The position numbers and the translations under genes were made by a program. A stretch of DNA of 34,509 nt, from positions 1 to 34,509 of the forward strand of contig AQVQ01000007.1 in the NCBI GenBank assembly GCA_000375685.1, written 5' to 3'. Within the stretch, counting starts at the first letter, position 1; the number at the start of each line of letters is the position of its first letter. The notes beneath the pieces were generated by a model. That model searched no databases. It was not told the DNA's origin and saw only the letters and a program-made list of their open reading frames with translations. Shown here in pieces: positions 19,173 through 29,876 of the stretch. The stretch is from a crenarchaeote SCGC AAA261-N23 (GTDB taxonomy: Archaea > Thermoproteota > Thermoprotei > Gearchaeales > Gearchaeaceae).

Positions 19173-19933
19173 TACTTGCCTATATAACTTTCAATTACCT
19201 TTGGGTCATTTATAACTTCTTTTGGATTTCCTTCAGAGATAACCTTACCATTAAACATTGCATAGGCATAATCTGCATAATCCAACGCGATATCCAGTCT
19301 ATGTTCAACAATAACTATAGTAATGCCTAAATTGTTTACTAGTTTTTTAAGTTGCCCAAACAAATCATGGGCAAGTGTTGGAGAGATTCCTGCAGCGGGT
19401 TCATCCATAAGCACGAGCTTAGCGTTGCACATGAGCACTCTACCTACTTCTAAAAGCTTTATTTGACCTCCGCTTAGTTTATAAGCTTCTTGATCCTTAA
19501 ACTTAATTAAATTTAAATTTTCTAGAACGTTGATGGCAGCCTTATAAATTTCTTCTTCTTTATATTTCCAAATTCCTTTTAAAGGTGCATACAGAAAATG
19601 TTCACCAGGATTATCTCTTGCAGCTGCTAATAAATTTTCTAAAACTGTTAATTTTATAAAAGGTTTGGGTATTTGGAAAGTTCTTACAATTCCTAACTTA
19701 AACTTTTCATGAGGTTGAAGATAAGTGATATCCACATTCTCATAATATATTTTTCCTTCATCTGGTGTGTAAATTCCGGAAATTGTATTAATTAAAGTTG
19801 TTTTTCCACTCCCATTAGGACCTATAATTAAAGTCAATTTACCTCTTTGAAATTCAATATCTACGCCGTCTAAAGCAGCTAATCCCCCAAAGTATTTTTT
19901 TAAGTTTTTTGTCCTTAATATTATATCTTCCAT
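19172..19933 (-). CDS. Branched-chain amino-acid-type ABC transporter ATPase (LivG-like)
   Basis: 253 aa; GPNGSGKTTLINTISGIYTPDEG, GIVRTFQIPKPF, LSGGQIKLLEVGRVLM, LMDEPAAGISP. Confidence 0.93.
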   Translation of the reverse strand: MEDIILRTKNLKKYFGGLAALDGVDIEFQRGKLTLIIGPNGSGKTTLINTISGIYTPDEGKIYYENVDITYLQPHEKFKLGIVRTFQIPKPFIKLTVLENLLAAARDNPGEHFLYAPLKGIWKYKEEEIYKAAINVLENLNLIKFKDQEAYKLSGGQIKLLEVGRVLMCNAKLVLMDEPAAGISPTLAHDLFGQLKKLVNNLGITIVIVEHRLDIALDYADYAYAMFNGKVISEGNPKEVINDPKVIESYIGK

Positions 19934-19970
19934 TAAAATAAAAATAAAAAAATAAAAAATTTAAAACTAT

Positions 19971-21263
19971 TTATGCGTATGACTGATATGCGGGGAAGTA
20001 CGTTGCACTATCTGATACAGGGCTGTAAGTTCCTATAAGAACCCATGTATATGTTCCTCCTTGGCTTACTATAGTCCAAATACCGTAATCTCCTATTGCT
20101 CTGTCATGGTGAACATCAAGATAGATCCAACCTGAAGCTCCATAGAATGAATCTGCCACCTGTGGCAATATCTTTGCAACCTTAACTGAATCATATGCAT
20201 TAACTTCAACTATAGCCTTTATAAGTACCCATGCGATATCATAAACAACGTAAGAGTATGAATCTGGTTCTCTACCAAGTGTTGATTTTATGTAGCTCTC
20301 TACCTTTTGGGTTATACTTGTAAATGCCGGTGTAAATATTGTATGAACAAATTTGGTTTGTATACTGAATTGTGCTACCGTAGGGTCTGAAACGAAAGCT
20401 GCTGAACCTGCAGTACCATCTGATCCAAACCATCTAACTTGCTTCAACGCAGGATAATTTGCAGCCACATCAAGCAATAATTGTCCTTCTTCAAAGGATA
20501 TTAGATTTACACCTACATGTGCTGCACCATACTGTTGAATAGCTGCTTGAACTCTGTTATTAAGATCTGCTACAATTGCACTGAAATCTTTTGTTTCAGG
20601 AGGAAATGAAATTTGTTCAAATGTGCCACCTAATTGCTGGAATCTTTGTGAAACATAGCTTGCAAGTCCATCTCCCCAGCTATCGTGTCTGTTAACGATT
20701 ATTGCATGCTTAATTCCTGCATCCCACATAATCTTTGCTATTGCAGGACCTTGATATTTATCAGGCGGTATGAATCTGAAGACAAAGGTCTTATTTATTG
20801 CTAGCTCCATTGAAGTTGAAGATTGACTTACAACTACTATTTGATTGCTTTCTGCATAGCTTAAAATATTCTTAAGCTCAGCACTTGATAGTGGACCTAT
20901 TACGAACTTTATACCTTGTGCAGCTAAAACTTGTAGTTGACTTAAAGCTTGATCTGGTTTTGCAGCAGTATCTTCAACTACAAATTGAACCGTTGTGCCT
21001 GGTCTAACCGTTGCAAGCCAGGAATTTATTTCTTGTTGTGCTAAATTAAGTGTTGCCTGATGATCTTCTCCAAAGGATTTTAAATCTCCTGAAAGAGTTA
21101 ATAGAGCGCCTATTTTTATCACTGAAGGTAATCCTGTTGGTGGTGCTGCTGCTGGAGCTGGATTTACTGCAGGGTATACAAAGTATCCTATCGCCACGCC
21201 TATTATTAAGCCAACAATTGCAAGTGCTATACCTCTGCCTATCCAAGATGCCTGTGTTGCCAT
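19971..21263 (-). CDS. Membrane-anchored LIV-type ABC transporter substrate-binding protein
   Basis: 430 aa; N-terminal TM anchor then Pro/Ala linker; IKIGALLTLSGDLKSFGEDHQATLNLAQQEIN typical of Peripla_BP_6. Confidence 0.92.
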   Translation of the reverse strand: MATQASWIGRGIALAIVGLIIGVAIGYFVYPAVNPAPAAAPPTGLPSVIKIGALLTLSGDLKSFGEDHQATLNLAQQEINSWLATVRPGTTVQFVVEDTAAKPDQALSQLQVLAAQGIKFVIGPLSSAELKNILSYAESNQIVVVSQSSTSMELAINKTFVFRFIPPDKYQGPAIAKIMWDAGIKHAIIVNRHDSWGDGLASYVSQRFQQLGGTFEQISFPPETKDFSAIVADLNNRVQAAIQQYGAAHVGVNLISFEEGQLLLDVAANYPALKQVRWFGSDGTAGSAAFVSDPTVAQFSIQTKFVHTIFTPAFTSITQKVESYIKSTLGREPDSYSYVVYDIAWVLIKAIVEVNAYDSVKVAKILPQVADSFYGASGWIYLDVHHDRAIGDYGIWTIVSQGGTYTWVLIGTYSPVSDSATYFPAYQSYA

Positions 21264-21321
21264 AAATGTTATATAAAGGAATTTTATATATTTAAAATTA
21301 ATTATTCATTATAATTACAAA

Positions 21322-22245
21322 ATGGATCCTTTAACTGCAGCTGTGATAGTAGTTAGTGGAATTACAATATTAAGCAGTTTAGGTCTAACATTAACTTATT
21401 TAACTACAAAGGTTCCGAACTTTGCACATTCAAGCTTCATAGCTGTAGGAGCATACATGGGAGTTTATGCGCAACAAGTAGCTAAAGTGAATCCATTGCT
21501 TTACTTGCCTTATGCTTTCTTAGCAGGAGCAGCTATTGGTTTCCTGCAATATAAAATACTTCTTAAGCCTTTGATAGATAAAGGAGCTAACATAGTTACT
21601 TTAATGATAGCTACTTTAGTTGTGACTATTTTCTTCTTCGGAGTAATAAACATAGTGGCAGATTGGATGGCGACAACATACAAGGTTAATTCAGTACTGA
21701 TTAATTTTAAGAACAGCGATTTTACTATTTACGATATACCAATATCTGTAATCTCAGTCTTGATTTTTGTAGTTTTAGTTTCAATTTCACTGTATTATTT
21801 GCTTAATAAAACAAAGTTTGGGATAGCTATGCGTGCAGCTATAGAAAATCCATCTTTGGCTTCTGTTGTTGGAATAAATATTGATAGAGTCTATACTTTT
21901 TCATGGATATTAAGTGGAGGACTCGCAGGTATTGCAGGAGTATTTTTTGGTTTTCAATATACTATAAGCACAAATTCTGCAGACTTTTTCCTACCATATG
22001 TCTTTGCTTCATCTATATTAGGTGGACTTGGAAACATATATGGACCTATACCTGGAGGAATCATCATAGGTACGAGTTCAATTGTCATTCCTTATGCCAT
22101 AGCACAACTAGGTTATCCAATAGCTTTGAATTTTGCTTTATTCGTTCCTTTAGCTATAATGGCTGCTACATTACTAATAATTCCTCAGGGAATTACAGGA
22201 ATCAATTTTAGAAAGCTATTTGTAAGGAAGTTGAAAGTGCAATGA
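21322..22245 (+). CDS. LIV-type ABC transporter permease (LivH-like)
   Basis: 307 aa; polytopic, FGIAMRAAIENPSLASVVGINIDRVYTFSWILSGGLAGIAGVFFG. Confidence 0.93.
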   Translation: MDPLTAAVIVVSGITILSSLGLTLTYLTTKVPNFAHSSFIAVGAYMGVYAQQVAKVNPLLYLPYAFLAGAAIGFLQYKILLKPLIDKGANIVTLMIATLVVTIFFFGVINIVADWMATTYKVNSVLINFKNSDFTIYDIPISVISVLIFVVLVSISLYYLLNKTKFGIAMRAAIENPSLASVVGINIDRVYTFSWILSGGLAGIAGVFFGFQYTISTNSADFFLPYVFASSILGGLGNIYGPIPGGIIIGTSSIVIPYAIAQLGYPIALNFALFVPLAIMAATLLIIPQGITGINFRKLFVRKLKVQ

Positions 22246-23396
22246 CAACTGCGCTAGATCTTTTATCATTATTTATAAGAGACATTATACCATGGATTGC
22301 AGCATTCATAATAATAGCCTTAAGCTTAAACCTTGAATATGGATATTTAGGGATACCGAATTTTGGTAAGCTTTTAGCTGTATCTGGTGGAGGATTTGTT
22401 GCCGGTTTCCTACCAGGACTGATAATGTATTATGCTTATAATTTACAAAATTTAGGATACTACTATGGAACTAAGCATATATTGATTGTTTACACAATAA
22501 ACAACATACTCATACATTCTCCGTTACTTTCAATAGGTCTATTATTTTTAACAATCATAGTAGCAATGGCTTTCGGAGCCTTTTTAGGTTTGGTAAGCAG
22601 CTATCCAGCACTAAAGCTCAGAGAGGACTATTTAGGAATGATATTGCTAGCCTTAGGAGATGTTTTGGTTGTAATCGGTTACAATTCTGATATACCTGTA
22701 GGAGGATCTTTAGGTGTAATCGTTCCTTCTCTTCTAGGATTTTTAAATGGTACTTTTAACATCGATGTGAATTACATAAATTATATCAAAGATGCCTTGT
22801 TCATTGGTTTAGCGGTCGGAGTATACTTTTTTGCTAGAAGGCTTGTTAATTCACCACTTGGAAGAGTATTAAGAGCTATAAGAGACAATGAAACTTTAGC
22901 TCAGACTCTTGGAAAAGATATCGTGATATATAGAAGAAATGTTATGATGATTGCAGGAGCTTTAGCATCTATTGGCGGTTTGATTCTAGCACTCAATTCA
23001 GAATCAGTTATAGCGACAAAATACGATAGATTAAGTGATACATTCTATCCATGGGTTATGGTAGTAGTAGGAGGAGCTGCTAACAATTTAGGCACAACAT
23101 TAGGAGCTATAATGTTCATACTGATATTAAGAATAATTGATCTTTATAAGTATTCGCTAATGCCGTTTATACCATTCGATCCTGTATGGTTATCTCCCAT
23201 ACTTTTGAGTATTGCTTTAGGTCTTTCACTATTCTTTAGACCTGATGGACTTATAAGGGAGAAACCAACAAAAACCCTATCAGAAGCTGAAGTTATAAGA
23301 CTTGTTAATGAAATTAAGAACAATAAATCAACTTTGTATGCATTAGGTTTTAATTTTAACAAAATTAAATTATTAAAGAGAACAAAGATTTTTTGA
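22242..23396 (+). CDS. LIV-type ABC transporter permease (LivM-like)
   Basis: 384 aa; LALSLNLEYGYLGIPNFGKLL, LGRVLRAIRDNETLAQTLGKDI, VVVGGAANNLGTTLGA; overlaps the LivH stop. Confidence 0.92.
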   Translation: MTTALDLLSLFIRDIIPWIAAFIIIALSLNLEYGYLGIPNFGKLLAVSGGGFVAGFLPGLIMYYAYNLQNLGYYYGTKHILIVYTINNILIHSPLLSIGLLFLTIIVAMAFGAFLGLVSSYPALKLREDYLGMILLALGDVLVVIGYNSDIPVGGSLGVIVPSLLGFLNGTFNIDVNYINYIKDALFIGLAVGVYFFARRLVNSPLGRVLRAIRDNETLAQTLGKDIVIYRRNVMMIAGALASIGGLILALNSESVIATKYDRLSDTFYPWVMVVVGGAANNLGTTLGAIMFILILRIIDLYKYSLMPFIPFDPVWLSPILLSIALGLSLFFRPDGLIREKPTKTLSEAEVIRLVNEIKNNKSTLYALGFNFNKIKLLKRTKIF

Positions 23397-23499
23397 TTAT
23401 ATAGTTGAATAATCTATTATTTAATAGCTTTAATTCCTATTAAATAAAATTTATATATTTTAATGTATTCTATGTAAATGTATATATTAAAGATATTTA

Positions 23500-24699
23500 T
23501 TGCCGATTCTAGTAAAAGTTATTATGGAAGGTAACTTCGTATTCATTTTCCTTGAAATTTCCGTAATGATATTTACTGCCGTTCTTGTTAGAAGTTTAAT
23601 ATCAAGGTATGGTTTACCTTTACTTGTAGGCGAAATAATAGCGGGAATGATAATAAGTCCTTTTGCAATAGGTGGTTTTATCAATAGTATAGCAGGTTAC
23701 GATATTTTTACTATAAACGATTTTGTCTTATTTTTGTCCGAGTTTTCACTTATTCTTATAATATTTGCTTCAGGTCTAGAACATGGTATTTCGCCTATAA
23801 GAACTGCAGGAATATGGGGTTTTCTTGGAGCTACAATGGGTGCAGTCTTACCCTTTTCTGTTGCAACTATAGTTTACACATATATATTTGGAATAAATGA
23901 AGCCTTATTCATAGGAGTTGCTCTGGGTGCAACAAGCTTAGCTGCGGCGGCTGCTATACTTCAAGAATTACAGATAAAAAGTAAAGGTGTAGATTTTATG
24001 CTTTCAGCCTCAGCCTTAGACGATGTTGTGGATTTAATACTTCTTTCGGTTGTTATAGCATTTTCAACAATAACTAGTAGATCTTTTATTAACTTACTTT
24101 CAATAACAGCTTACTACATAATTTCATGGTTTATAATCTTCGTTATTTCAGTAATACTTATACCAAGAATTGTAAATATAGCTGGAGAAAAATATATTTA
24201 CCATTTACCATTCGTAATATTGTTTGGGCTTGTTGCTATAATGAACGTTCTTGGATTTTCTCCTATAATAGCAGCATTTATTGCAGGAGTTGCATTAGCT
24301 GAAAGTTATAGTGCTGAAAAAATAAGAGGATTAACTGAAACATTGATTAGCTTTTTTGGACCTATATTTTTTGTAATAATCGGCGCACAAGTAAACATAA
24401 TGAACATTAATTATCACGTAGTGTTATTTAGCATAGAGTTAACATTAATTGCAATAATATTCAAAATTTTAGGTGTATTACCATTTGCATACATGGTTCT
24501 TAAAAACTTCAGACAAGCTTTTTCATCCGCTTTAGGAATGGTTCCAAGAGGAGAGACTGGCATTGCAGTTGCATCCATAGGATTAACCAGTAATTTTATT
24601 GATCAGAACATCTTTTCTGCAATTGTAATCATGTCGCTTTTAACCACTTTCATAGGTTCAACTACTTTCAAAAGAATAGCTACTTGGATTTCAGATTAA
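23500..24699 (+). CDS. Cation/proton antiporter, CPA2 (KefB/NapA-like) family
   Basis: 399 aa; polytopic; LPLLVGEIIAGMIISPF, SASALDDVVDLILL, ALGMVPRGETGIAVA. Confidence 0.85.
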   Translation: MPILVKVIMEGNFVFIFLEISVMIFTAVLVRSLISRYGLPLLVGEIIAGMIISPFAIGGFINSIAGYDIFTINDFVLFLSEFSLILIIFASGLEHGISPIRTAGIWGFLGATMGAVLPFSVATIVYTYIFGINEALFIGVALGATSLAAAAAILQELQIKSKGVDFMLSASALDDVVDLILLSVVIAFSTITSRSFINLLSITAYYIISWFIIFVISVILIPRIVNIAGEKYIYHLPFVILFGLVAIMNVLGFSPIIAAFIAGVALAESYSAEKIRGLTETLISFFGPIFFVIIGAQVNIMNINYHVVLFSIELTLIAIIFKILGVLPFAYMVLKNFRQAFSSALGMVPRGETGIAVASIGLTSNFIDQNIFSAIVIMSLLTTFIGSTTFKRIATWISD

Positions 24700-24738
24700 A
24701 ACAAAATATTTATATACATGTGTAGGTCTATATGAACA

Positions 24739-26049
24739 ATGACAAGTAACTTAGGAAGAAAACTTAGAAATATAGCAGGCGCCTTAATAGGGAATTTCCT
24801 TGATTGGACAGACTTCGTAATATATGCTCAGTTTACAGTTATAATTTCAACCGTAATGTTTCCAAAAACACTAAGCCCTGAAGTGGCTGTTCTAAATACA
24901 TTACTTGTCTTTGGTATAGGATTTATTTTTAGACCAATAGGTTCAATAGTTTTTGGACACCTAGGCGATAAATACGGAAGGAAGAATGCAATGCTAATAA
25001 CTTTTTGGATAATGGGGATAGCTACAATGCTTACTGGCTTGATTCCTTCTTACTCAAGTTTAGGCATACTTGCTCCTGTGTTTTTAACATTAGTTAGAAT
25101 CGCTCAAGGATTTGCTGCAGGTGGAGAACTAGGAGGTGCTCTAAGCTATCTTATTGAAAGCGCAACACCTAAAAGAAGATGTTTTTATGGATCTTGGGTA
25201 GGGGTTACAATTCTTGGAGCATCAATGCTTGCTACAGGAACTGCCTACATTATAACTTCTTTTGGGAAAGATTTCGCTTATGGAATAGGGTGGAGAATCC
25301 CGTTTGTGTTATATGGACTCATATTAATACCTGTTGCTGCTGTGCTTAGATACAAAATGGAAGATTCGCCACTTTTTAAAGAAATAAAGGAAAGGAAGGA
25401 AATAGAAAAAGTGCCCGTAGCAAAAGTTTTTACCAAAGAATTAAAACCAGCAATTCTCGCTATAATGACTACGTTTGTTGGTACTGTTGTTTTATACGCA
25501 ATAACAAGCTTTTGGCCAACTTATTTAAGCCAATCACTAAAATTGCCTCTTGGTTCAGCTCTTTTAATCACTCTAGTAGCTGAAGCAGTTATACTAATAC
25601 TTACACCTGTATGGGCCTATCTTTCAGATACGAAATTAGGAAGAAAATTACCCTCATTAATTGCTTCAATCTTCTTTGCTTTATTCACGTATCCACTTTT
25701 CTTGTTTATAACCAGTTATTCCTTTGAAATAATACTATTGATTACTGTAGTTTTGGCATTTTTCATGTCAATATTAGAGGCAACATTGCCTGTTTGGATA
25801 GGTGAAAGTTTTGCTACTAATGAAAGATACTCGGGCTACATTGCTTATTCAATAGCTATTTCTTATTTTGGAGGATTCACTCCTTATATTTCACAGTTTT
25901 TAATTCTAAGTTTACATACAGCTTTAGCGCCTGTAATTTACATTGTTATATCCGCAATTGTTTCCGCTATAGGTTTCGCTTTAATGAAGGAAACATATAA
26001 AATTGAAGTATTACCTGCAACAAAGTCAATTTATCAGGAAAGTGAGTAA
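24739..26049 (+). CDS. MFS transporter, metabolite:H+ symporter (MHS)-like
   Basis: 436 aa; GNFLDWTDFVIYAQF, FIFRPIGSIVFGHLGDKYGRKNAMLIT, RIAQGFAAGGELGGALSYLIE. Confidence 0.9.
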   Translation: MTSNLGRKLRNIAGALIGNFLDWTDFVIYAQFTVIISTVMFPKTLSPEVAVLNTLLVFGIGFIFRPIGSIVFGHLGDKYGRKNAMLITFWIMGIATMLTGLIPSYSSLGILAPVFLTLVRIAQGFAAGGELGGALSYLIESATPKRRCFYGSWVGVTILGASMLATGTAYIITSFGKDFAYGIGWRIPFVLYGLILIPVAAVLRYKMEDSPLFKEIKERKEIEKVPVAKVFTKELKPAILAIMTTFVGTVVLYAITSFWPTYLSQSLKLPLGSALLITLVAEAVILILTPVWAYLSDTKLGRKLPSLIASIFFALFTYPLFLFITSYSFEIILLITVVLAFFMSILEATLPVWIGESFATNERYSGYIAYSIAISYFGGFTPYISQFLILSLHTALAPVIYIVISAIVSAIGFALMKETYKIEVLPATKSIYQESE

Positions 26050-27028
26050 TGAAATTTTTAAAATAGGAAATATTTTAGCAAAGCCAGGTTCAATTAGCTA
26101 CGGAAGTTTGGGCGAAATATATCTCCCAGATTCAACAGAGATTAAAATTCCTTTAATAGTAATTCATGGAGCGAATAAAGGTCCAAAGCTTATGATTTCC
26201 TCTACTATTCATGGAACTGAGATAACTGGTGCAGATGTTATAAGAAAACTAGTAAAAATATTGAAGCCAGAGAATATGAATGGAACTGTTATATGCTTGC
26301 CAGTTTTGAATCCTCTTGCATTTCATATGTCTGTAATGAATACACCTCAAGATCAATACAATATGAATAGAGTATTTCCAGGAGATCCTAAAGGGTTAAC
26401 AAGCTTTAGAATTGCAAACATAATCTACGAAAGAGCGATTAAAAACAGCGACTATATAATAGATTTTCATGCCAATCCTTTCCCAGCAATTCCCTTTTCT
26501 ATAGTTAGACTTAATGGCTCAGAAACTGATGAAAAAGTTTTAAACATGGCAAAGGCCTTTGGAATAACAACGATTAGGTTAAAGGTTTCAAATGAATCAC
26601 ATAGAACAGGAACAATAATCGATGCTGCTATATCTTTAAAGAAACCTGCTTTAACGATCGAGGCATTGTACTGGAGAAGAATCGATACAGCAAGCTCAAA
26701 TGCTTGCCTTAAAGGGGTATTAAATGTTATGAAACTACTGGGTATGATCGAAGGAAAAATAGAAAGGCAAGAAGGAATACCAATTATAGAAGGGGAGCTT
26801 TCAAGGATAGAAATAACAGCAAATAAAGGAGGTTTTGTTGATTTAAAATTTGAAGCAGGAGATGAAGTCAAAAAAGGAGACATAATAGCTGAAATTTGGA
26901 ACCCGTATGGTGAAATTATCGAAAAAATTGAAAGCCCTTTGGATGGATACATCCTAGCTTACCCCCTTTTAGGAAATCAAGCAGTAGCAACAGGAGATAT
27001 CTTAGCATTTATTGCATATAGATTATGA
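26042..27028 (+). CDS. M14-type succinylglutamate desuccinylase/aspartoacylase (AstE/AspA)-family deacylase, copy 1
   Basis: STIHGTEITGADVIRKL, MNRVFPGDPKG, IIDFHANP. Start placed at in-frame GTG 26042, overlapping the MFS stop; the longer track ORF from 26003 lies inside the MFS gene. Confidence 0.85.
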   Translation: MSNEIFKIGNILAKPGSISYGSLGEIYLPDSTEIKIPLIVIHGANKGPKLMISSTIHGTEITGADVIRKLVKILKPENMNGTVICLPVLNPLAFHMSVMNTPQDQYNMNRVFPGDPKGLTSFRIANIIYERAIKNSDYIIDFHANPFPAIPFSIVRLNGSETDEKVLNMAKAFGITTIRLKVSNESHRTGTIIDAAISLKKPALTIEALYWRRIDTASSNACLKGVLNVMKLLGMIEGKIERQEGIPIIEGELSRIEITANKGGFVDLKFEAGDEVKKGDIIAEIWNPYGEIIEKIESPLDGYILAYPLLGNQAVATGDILAFIAYRL

Positions 27029-28005
27029 TAATAGCAAATAAATCAGTAAGCCGAGGTTCAAAAGAAGTTGTCAAAGCAAATGTTGCAAGATTGACAAGCG
27101 GAAATGATTTAAAAATAATTGCGCACGTAATCGCAGGAAGTAATGATGGAAAGACACTAGGATTAATAGGAGGTATTCATGGAGATGAAACTCATTGTTT
27201 TGAGTTTTTTAACAAATTGATTCAGAATATTAATCCAAAAGATTTGAATGGTAACTTGATAATCATTCCTGTAGCAAATCCTTTAGCTTTTGAAAATCTT
27301 TCAAGGAATACGCCGACTGATAATCTAGATCTAAACAGAAACTTTCCAGGAAACAAAGATGGATGGTTAACTGAGAAAATTGCTTACGTAATCAGTGAGG
27401 AATTTGTAAAGAAAATGGATTATCTGATTGATTTTCATACATCGCCTCCTTTTTTAGTTGTTGAATATACAATTATTAGTAAAAATAGCAAAAATAAAGA
27501 AGAATCTATAAATATTGCGAAGTCTTTCGGATTCAAATTTATTTATAATACTTATGGTTATAAAGGAGCTTTAACCACATTTGCGACAGAAATTGGAATA
27601 ACTTCTATAGCAACAGAATCAGGGCCTATTAATGAAGATAATGAAGCTTATTCTAATACGATGATTAAAAAAATTAAAAATGTTCTAGCTTTGCTAAATT
27701 TAATAAATTCAAAACCCAATATCGAAGGAGACTTTCTTATTTTTGAAGAAAATGCCTATGGAAACATGAGAGCCCCTGCAGGAGGTATTTTTATTCCTGG
27801 AGATCCTGAAATATATATAGGTAAGGAAAAAGATGAAAATTTGATTCTGTTCAAAATATACGATCCTTATACATTCGATTTGATAAAGGAAGTTAAACCT
27901 ATATTTAAAAGATCTGCTGTGTTTCTTTATAGGAAGAGATCTGTTGTTAAACCTGGAGACTACTGTTACATGATTTGCGATTTAAACAAAAGCAATAAGG
28001 TATGA
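27025..28005 (+). CDS. M14-type AstE/AspA-family deacylase, copy 2
   Basis: 326 aa; GGIHGDETHCFEFFNKL, NPLAFENLSRNTPTDNLDLNRNFPG, DYLIDFHTSPPF; 4-bp overlap with copy 1. Confidence 0.87.
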   Translation: MIIANKSVSRGSKEVVKANVARLTSGNDLKIIAHVIAGSNDGKTLGLIGGIHGDETHCFEFFNKLIQNINPKDLNGNLIIIPVANPLAFENLSRNTPTDNLDLNRNFPGNKDGWLTEKIAYVISEEFVKKMDYLIDFHTSPPFLVVEYTIISKNSKNKEESINIAKSFGFKFIYNTYGYKGALTTFATEIGITSIATESGPINEDNEAYSNTMIKKIKNVLALLNLINSKPNIEGDFLIFEENAYGNMRAPAGGIFIPGDPEIYIGKEKDENLILFKIYDPYTFDLIKEVKPIFKRSAVFLYRKRSVVKPGDYCYMICDLNKSNKV

Positions 28006-28024
28006 CTATTATTTATTTCTTAAA

Positions 28025-29101
28025 ATGAGTAGAATAAGAAAGCTCATTGAAAAGCTTAAAGAAAAAGATTTGGATTTTGCCTTAATTTTCCCAGGAGCGA
28101 ATTTTAGGTATTTGACAGGAGCAACTATAGAGACTTATGAAAGATTCTGTACTTTAATTATAGATCTTAAAAATGAAGATGCAACTGTTGTAGTACCTAA
28201 GCTCGATGAACTAAAAATCAAAGGAAAAGGAATAAACTATTTCGCTTACACAGATAATGAAAATCCTTTGGATTATCTTAAAAGGATAATTCAAGGAAGC
28301 TCTTTAAAGGTTGGCACTGAAGAAAATATGCCAATAAAATACTATTTAATCCTAAAAAAGTTTGCAAAGGAAATTGAGATTTCAGTTATTGATGATGTTG
28401 TTAGAGAGATGAGAGTTATCAAAGATGAAGAAGAATTAGCGAACATAAGTAAAGCTGTTAGAATTATAGAAGATAGCATAAAAGAGACAGAGGATAAAAT
28501 TAAAGAAGGAATAACTGAGAATGAACTTGCTTCATACATCTATCAGGAAATACTTAAGAGGAATGCAAATCCTATGAATTTGTTAATTCAATTTGCTGAA
28601 AATTCAGCAATACCTCATTGGAGACATTCTTCTAAAAGTATTAAAAGAGGAGACATTATCGTAATTGACGTTAGTGCAACTTATAATGAATACTTTGGGG
28701 ATCTAACTAGAACATACTCTTTAGGTAATCCAAATTACAATGAGTTTTTCAAAATATATGAAATCGTAAAAGAAGCCCATGACGAAGCTATACTAGCATC
28801 GAAGGATGGTATTCTTGCAAGTGATTTAGATGAAATTGCAAGAAGTGTTATAACTAAGAAAGGCTATGGAAACTATTTTATTCATAGAACAGGACATGGT
28901 CTAGGTCTAGAAGTTCATGAAGAACCATTCATTAACGGCCTTTATAAAAAAGAGTTGAAGAAAGGCATGGTATTTACTATAGAACCAGGTATCTATTTGC
29001 CAGGAAAATTTGGAGTTAGACTTGAAAGTAATGTTTATATCGATTCAAATGGAAAAGCTGTGAGTTTGGATAGTTACTGGCCCTCCCCTATACTTAGCTA
29101 G
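28025..29101 (+). CDS. Xaa-Pro dipeptidase/aminopeptidase (M24), complete copy
   Basis: 358 aa; [33 protein letters not shown]-terminus; M24 metal-ligand motifs [53 protein letters not shown]. Confidence 0.94.
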   Translation: MSRIRKLIEKLKEKDLDFALIFPGANFRYLTGATIETYERFCTLIIDLKNEDATVVVPKLDELKIKGKGINYFAYTDNENPLDYLKRIIQGSSLKVGTEENMPIKYYLILKKFAKEIEISVIDDVVREMRVIKDEEELANISKAVRIIEDSIKETEDKIKEGITENELASYIYQEILKRNANPMNLLIQFAENSAIPHWRHSSKSIKRGDIIVIDVSATYNEYFGDLTRTYSLGNPNYNEFFKIYEIVKEAHDEAILASKDGILASDLDEIARSVITKKGYGNYFIHRTGHGLGLEVHEEPFINGLYKKELKKGMVFTIEPGIYLPGKFGVRLESNVYIDSNGKAVSLDSYWPSPILS

Positions 29102-29748
29102 AAATCAAAAGGAAATTTTTCAATTCTATAAGCTGAATCCCAGAACATGTATTCGAAGATTGAGCAAATTCTAAAATTCTTAAATACCTCCTTTTCTTGT
29201 TGACCATTTAGATTAAATCTATCAATTATCTTAATAACCTCTCTAACTCCTTTTTCATACTCTTCTCCTCCATATGTTTCTATCCATTTTCGATAAAGCT
29301 CATTTGGTGAACCTTTTCTAATCAGTTCTTTTCCAACTTCCATGTATATCCAATAACATGGAAGAACAGCTGCAACACCTTCATAGTATGGTTTTGCTAT
29401 GGTGGTTGATATTAAAAATGAAGTATACAGCAAATTGGTTGGAGAAGGTTTGTATAAATCACTGCTTATACCCCATTTAGAAATGAAATATTCGTGTAAG
29501 CTTCTTTCTACTTTAAAAACATCTTGAACATGGGATGCGAAAAGCAAAGATTCGTTTAGTATTTCTGCTTTGGATGAAAGTATTGCCAAAGCTCTGCTAA
29601 ACTCTCTAAGATATAAATAATCTTGGATTATATAATATCTGAATTTTTCTTCTTCGAGGGTTCCATCTGTCAACCCTTTTATAAAAGGATGGGAGATAAT
29701 AGAGCTAAAAATATCCTCTATATATGCCCAAAGCTTTTTAGATAACAT
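29098..29748 (-). CDS. TenA/thiaminase II family protein (right arm copy)
   Basis: Translation identical to 16387-17037. Confidence 0.92.
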   Translation of the reverse strand: MLSKKLWAYIEDIFSSIISHPFIKGLTDGTLEEEKFRYYIIQDYLYLREFSRALAILSSKAEILNESLLFASHVQDVFKVERSLHEYFISKWGISSDLYKPSPTNLLYTSFLISTTIAKPYYEGVAAVLPCYWIYMEVGKELIRKGSPNELYRKWIETYGGEEYEKGVREVIKIIDRFNLNGQQEKEVFKNFRICSIFEYMFWDSAYRIEKFPFDF

Positions 29749-29802
29749 AAAGGGGAAATTTCAAGTAACTATTTATTTCTGCTTATAAGCGAGTTTTAAT
29801 TT

Positions 29803-29876
29803 TGGGCCGGCCCGGACTTGAACCGGGGACCTTCGCCTCGTAAGGGCGACATCCCACCAGGCTAGACCACCGGCCC
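29803..29876 (-). tRNA. tRNA-Val(UAC) (right arm copy)
   Basis: Reverse complement of 16259-16332; same cloverleaf. Confidence 0.95.

Noticed and set aside
21046-21265. Overlapping small ORFs on both strands over the SBP N-terminus
   Set aside because: Antisense or frame-shadow of the SBP signal/anchor and Ala/Pro linker.
26003-26041. Extended N-terminus MKYYLQQSQFIRK for the first deacylase
   Set aside because: Lies within the MFS gene 3' end; in-frame GTG at 26042 is the more plausible start.
26467-26952. 161-aa minus ORF
   Set aside because: Fully antisense to the M14 deacylase; Ser/Ile-rich spurious pattern.
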